24,813 nucleotides of DNA from an uncultured Clostridium sp. Its GTDB lineage: Bacteria; Bacillota; Clostridia; Oscillospirales; Acutalibacteraceae. Positions 22,284 through 24,813 of this stretch are shown here, one piece after another. A model generated the notes under the pieces. The model did not search any database and had not been told where the DNA came from. It saw only the letters and a program-made list of their open reading frames with translations. The stretch spans positions 1 through 24,813 of the forward strand of contig CATZNW010000030.1 in NCBI GenBank assembly GCA_958422185.1, written 5' to 3'. The first letter of the stretch is position 1. Every line of letters begins with the position of its first letter. A program made the translations under genes and the position numbers.

Positions 22284-24813
22284 ATGAAAAGAGTTTTGTG
22301 TGCATTTTTGTCAGTAATAATGATTGCAAGCGCATTTTTCTGCGTAGATTTATCCGCGTATTCAAGTGATTCTGGTAACAGCTATTTTAATCAGCTTGCA
22401 GACGGATCGGAATCTGAACACGCTTTATTGCACATTAATGATGAAATAGATACATTATTTTCTTATGTAATCAGTACTGTTTGTTCAAATTCAGATGCAT
22501 TAAGCCAGTATATTTATGATTATGATTATCAAAATCCAACCTACGATTTTATGGCGCTAATTTCGGGTTCGCTTACCGAAAGTTTGGCAGGACCAGCGAA
22601 CATTGGTGCTGTTATTAAAAATAATAATCAATCCTTTGTTCCGTTTGACGAAGTTTATTATTCGTATTTAAATGAATTAAGTTACAATAATTGCAATTTT
22701 TGGACATTATATCAAATTCTTTCTTCTCATGATTGGTCAAATAATGAGGAAGTTCAGAGTTTTTCTAATGAGTTATTGACTAATCTTCAAGGCAACTTAG
22801 AATTATATGAACGGTATAAAAGTGAAATAGAGAATGATTATTATTTATTTACAGATATAGCTTCCTCAATAGCAACTTTGTTTCCCGATGTTTGGTTTCT
22901 TAGTTCAAGCGAAGAAGTAAAATCAATAGTTTCTGATACCGGTATAACTTTAGAAGACTATGAAGATAGTAATGATATTTCACCATTTACATCTTATATT
23001 GAAGATGTACTGGAGCTTTATAATGGTATCAGTGATATAGGCTTTGAAGAGGCTGTATATTATACTTTTTCAACTCCTTTAGTCTTTATTTATCCTGTAT
23101 ACAATTCTGCCGGTACGGTCGAAGGATATTCTGATTATGATGAATTTGCGCAAAGTGTTGATAATAGCCTTATAAACGCTTTTGACGCTTTTGAAGTTTC
23201 CGAAACAGGATATTATACTGATTTTCAAAAAGCCTTTGTGGAAGGCATTTTTGATACTGCGCAGATTGCGTCCAAAATTTCAATTTATGAGCCTAAAATG
23301 TTTATTTCAGAAGATGATATAGTTTGTTTAAAGGAGATTTTTGAAAAGCATATAACTAAAGTGGCAACTTTGAGCGCAATTAATACTTCGGATTTAAGTG
23401 ATATTGTTATATATTATTTTAATAATTATGTTACAGATGAGCTCTATGAGAATCTGGATACAGAGTTTGAAGAATGGAATGCGGGAGAAGCATATACAAC
23501 CTCAATAAATGCTTTTATTGATGAAATTGAATATGAAATGTATTACCCGTATATGATTTATTGTTATTTTGAAACTGATTCTAAGGGACTGAATCTTCTT
23601 ACCCTTTTTGAAGAATTTGGAAGGTATTATACATTTTCATTACGCGAGCAATTGGTGGGTTCGTTATTATATGTTGATGAATTTGATTTAAATTTAAAAA
23701 GTAATCAAAGCAAATGGATTTGGATCAATATTTCTAATGAATTGCTTAATGAATTTATAGGTTCTAATGGAACGATTATTAAAAATATTATTAATTCAAT
23801 GCTGTCTGTTGATTTAGATATCGGAGATATTGTTTCTGATATTTATCTGAGATTTGCGCAAAATCCTTCAGAAACCGTTTTTGAAGTTCTTCCTGCCGTT
23901 TTAACCGTTTTAGATGATGTAATTGTTCCAATGTTTTTTAATTCGGAGGATGATGCGTACTATGGTGTATTAAATGATTTGTTTTTAGGCTCAAACAGCG
24001 GGATCTTTTATGAATATTCACAGCAATCAGAAAGCGAGATTGGTATAGGTCAGATTGGTTGGGACTTAAATACCGTTATTCCCAACATAATTGATTATAT
24101 TTGTGATGTAAAAGATATAGAAGATTATACAGCGTATTCTGGTGTATATGACAGCAGTATCCCGATATTGACTAATATTTATTTTATTGACAAAAGCATA
24201 GTTGATTTCAAAAACAGTACTGCTGTAAATGAACCGTTTATTAAAAACATTTTTGTTATCTTGGATAATACGGTAAACGAATATATTAATTCACAATGTA
24301 TTAATGAGTTTAAGAGCGCAAGAAGCGGTGAAATACTTAACTCCGGCCTTAACAATCTTTTTGTGGCATTGCCGGAATTGGTCGATATTCTTGAAGATAA
24401 TTTTGCAGATTATATAAATTTAGACAGAACGGTATGGTCATATGTCGATAGCAGTACTGTAGTTGTTAATAATGATGGCTCTTCAGAAAACAATTTTCTT
24501 AAAGCGTTAAAAAATACTGCTTCAAATCCCAATGCAGAGGACACGCTTGATTCTATAAGTGTTTTATTAGCAGATGTTCTAAGTAAGGTTACAGTATATA
24601 CAGATTCTCTTATATCAAAGCAAAGTAATCTCAGCACAGAAGCACCTTTTATATTTAGTATTATCAACTGTTTAGATTTATTTGGTGAAACAAGTCCGAT
24701 TGTTTACGGATTAAATAACGCATTTGATTTAAATGACAAAGGTTATAAATTTACTTTTTCCAGCATTTCTAAGAATACAGTGCTTTTTATATTAAGTAAT
24801 ATAGAAAAAATAG
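22284..24813 (+). CDS. Large secreted protein of unknown family (partial, runs off the right end)
   Basis: The frame is open from the ATG at 22284 to the last base, 843 complete codons, with no stop. GGAGG lies 5 nt before the ATG. The start is a signal peptide: MKRVLCAFLSVIMIASAF, with cleavage likely after DLSA (about residue 26). The mature part is very acidic and rich in Asn, Ser, Tyr, Ile and Phe, with few Lys/Arg and no further membrane helix so far. No enzyme motif, LRR or sorting signal is visible; the C-terminus is missing. Amphipathic text such as FSYVISTVCSNSDALSQYIY suggests a helix-rich extracellular protein. Base composition is AT-richer than genes left of 16 kb. It shares its promoter element with the anchored LRR protein, so the two may act together at the surface. 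Function unknown. Confidence 0.8.
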   Translation, partial: MKRVLCAFLSVIMIASAFFCVDLSAYSSDSGNSYFNQLADGSESEHALLHINDEIDTLFSYVISTVCSNSDALSQYIYDYDYQNPTYDFMALISGSLTESLAGPANIGAVIKNNNQSFVPFDEVYYSYLNELSYNNCNFWTLYQILSSHDWSNNEEVQSFSNELLTNLQGNLELYERYKSEIENDYYLFTDIASSIATLFPDVWFLSSSEEVKSIVSDTGITLEDYEDSNDISPFTSYIEDVLELYNGISDIGFEEAVYYTFSTPLVFIYPVYNSAGTVEGYSDYDEFAQSVDNSLINAFDAFEVSETGYYTDFQKAFVEGIFDTAQIASKISIYEPKMFISEDDIVCLKEIFEKHITKVATLSAINTSDLSDIVIYYFNNYVTDELYENLDTEFEEWNAGEAYTTSINAFIDEIEYEMYYPYMIYCYFETDSKGLNLLTLFEEFGRYYTFSLREQLVGSLLYVDEFDLNLKSNQSKWIWINISNELLNEFIGSNGTIIKNIINSMLSVDLDIGDIVSDIYLRFAQNPSETVFEVLPAVLTVLDDVIVPMFFNSEDDAYYGVLNDLFLGSNSGIFYEYSQQSESEIGIGQIGWDLNTVIPNIIDYICDVKDIEDYTAYSGVYDSSIPILTNIYFIDKSIVDFKNSTAVNEPFIKNIFVILDNTVNEYINSQCINEFKSARSGEILNSGLNNLFVALPELVDILEDNFADYINLDRTVWSYVDSSTVVVNNDGSSENNFLKALKNTASNPNAEDTLDSISVLLADVLSKVTVYTDSLISKQSNLSTEAPFIFSIINCLDLFGETSPIVYGLNNAFDLNDKGYKFTFSSISKNTVLFILSNIEKI

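Noticed and set aside
24410..24667. 85-codon minus-strand frame near the right end
   Set aside because: Antisense to the large secreted-protein frame, which has a signal peptide and strong ribosome site.
1..24813. CRISPR arrays, tRNA or rRNA genes, insertion sequences
   Set aside because: No regularly spaced direct repeats, cloverleaf arms, rRNA text or transposase motifs were seen on either strand.

Overview
The window looks like a chromosomal segment from a low-to-mid GC Firmicute, most likely a gut-type Clostridia (Oscillospirales/Ruminococcaceae-like). The grounds are strong AGGAGG ribosome sites, SigA-type promoters with 17-bp spacers, a GPH transporter with a GH2 beta-galactosidase, a BspA-like LRR surface protein with a clostridial SPxTG sorting signal, and a PcrA-type helicase. 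No rRNA, tRNA, CRISPR array or transposase was seen. A species cannot be named from sequence alone.

Left part (1-11.1 kb, ordinary GC). A promoter at 74-102 fires leftward out of the window. A leftward three-gene operon (1993 to 196) encodes a small helical protein, an alpha/beta hydrolase with a Cys in the nucleophile position, and a cyclophilin-like lipoprotein. It diverges from a LysR regulator (2127-3020), with back-to-back promoters and overlapping operator-like dyads between them. A lone esterase (3210-3878) ends at a terminator. Next comes a catabolic operon (4079-11018): a ROK-type regulator, a GPH sugar:cation symporter, a membrane-tethered metallophosphoesterase and a GH2 beta-galactosidase. 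It starts from a perfect TTGACA-17-TATAAT promoter followed at once by a 27-bp dyad that is probably its operator. A 19-bp perfect hairpin (11057-11098) serves as a bidirectional terminator.

Middle part (11.2-16.4 kb). A leftward pair encodes a class II UvrA-like ATPase without the UvrB-binding domain and a PcrA/UvrD helicase, with its own promoter. A structured, terminator-containing gap of about 570 bp follows.

Right part (16.4-24.8 kb, visibly AT-richer, accessory in character). A barnase-type RNase with an N-terminal phage MuF-like zinc-finger segment is followed by its barstar-like inhibitor (leftward). It stands back to back with a Fic protein that has a VbhA-like N-terminus and a C-terminal winged helix. 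Then come a BspA-like LRR protein with SPDTG anchor (leftward), an XRE-type regulator with a large unrecognised C-terminal region (leftward), and a long secreted protein of unknown family that runs off the right end with at least 843 codons.

The most interesting system is this last group. The LRR gene and the large secreted gene share a bipartite promoter element: AATATGTTACCTG, exactly 23 bp, then AAGTCACATATTGT, whose end forms the -35. A -10 follows at the same distance in both. The two boxes are inverted versions of one motif. The leader of the XRE gene lying between the two carries a 10-bp inverted repeat with the same TGTTACC core, enclosing an 11-G homopolymer next to its ribosome site. 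This suggests a small XRE-controlled cell-surface regulon, possibly phase-variable.
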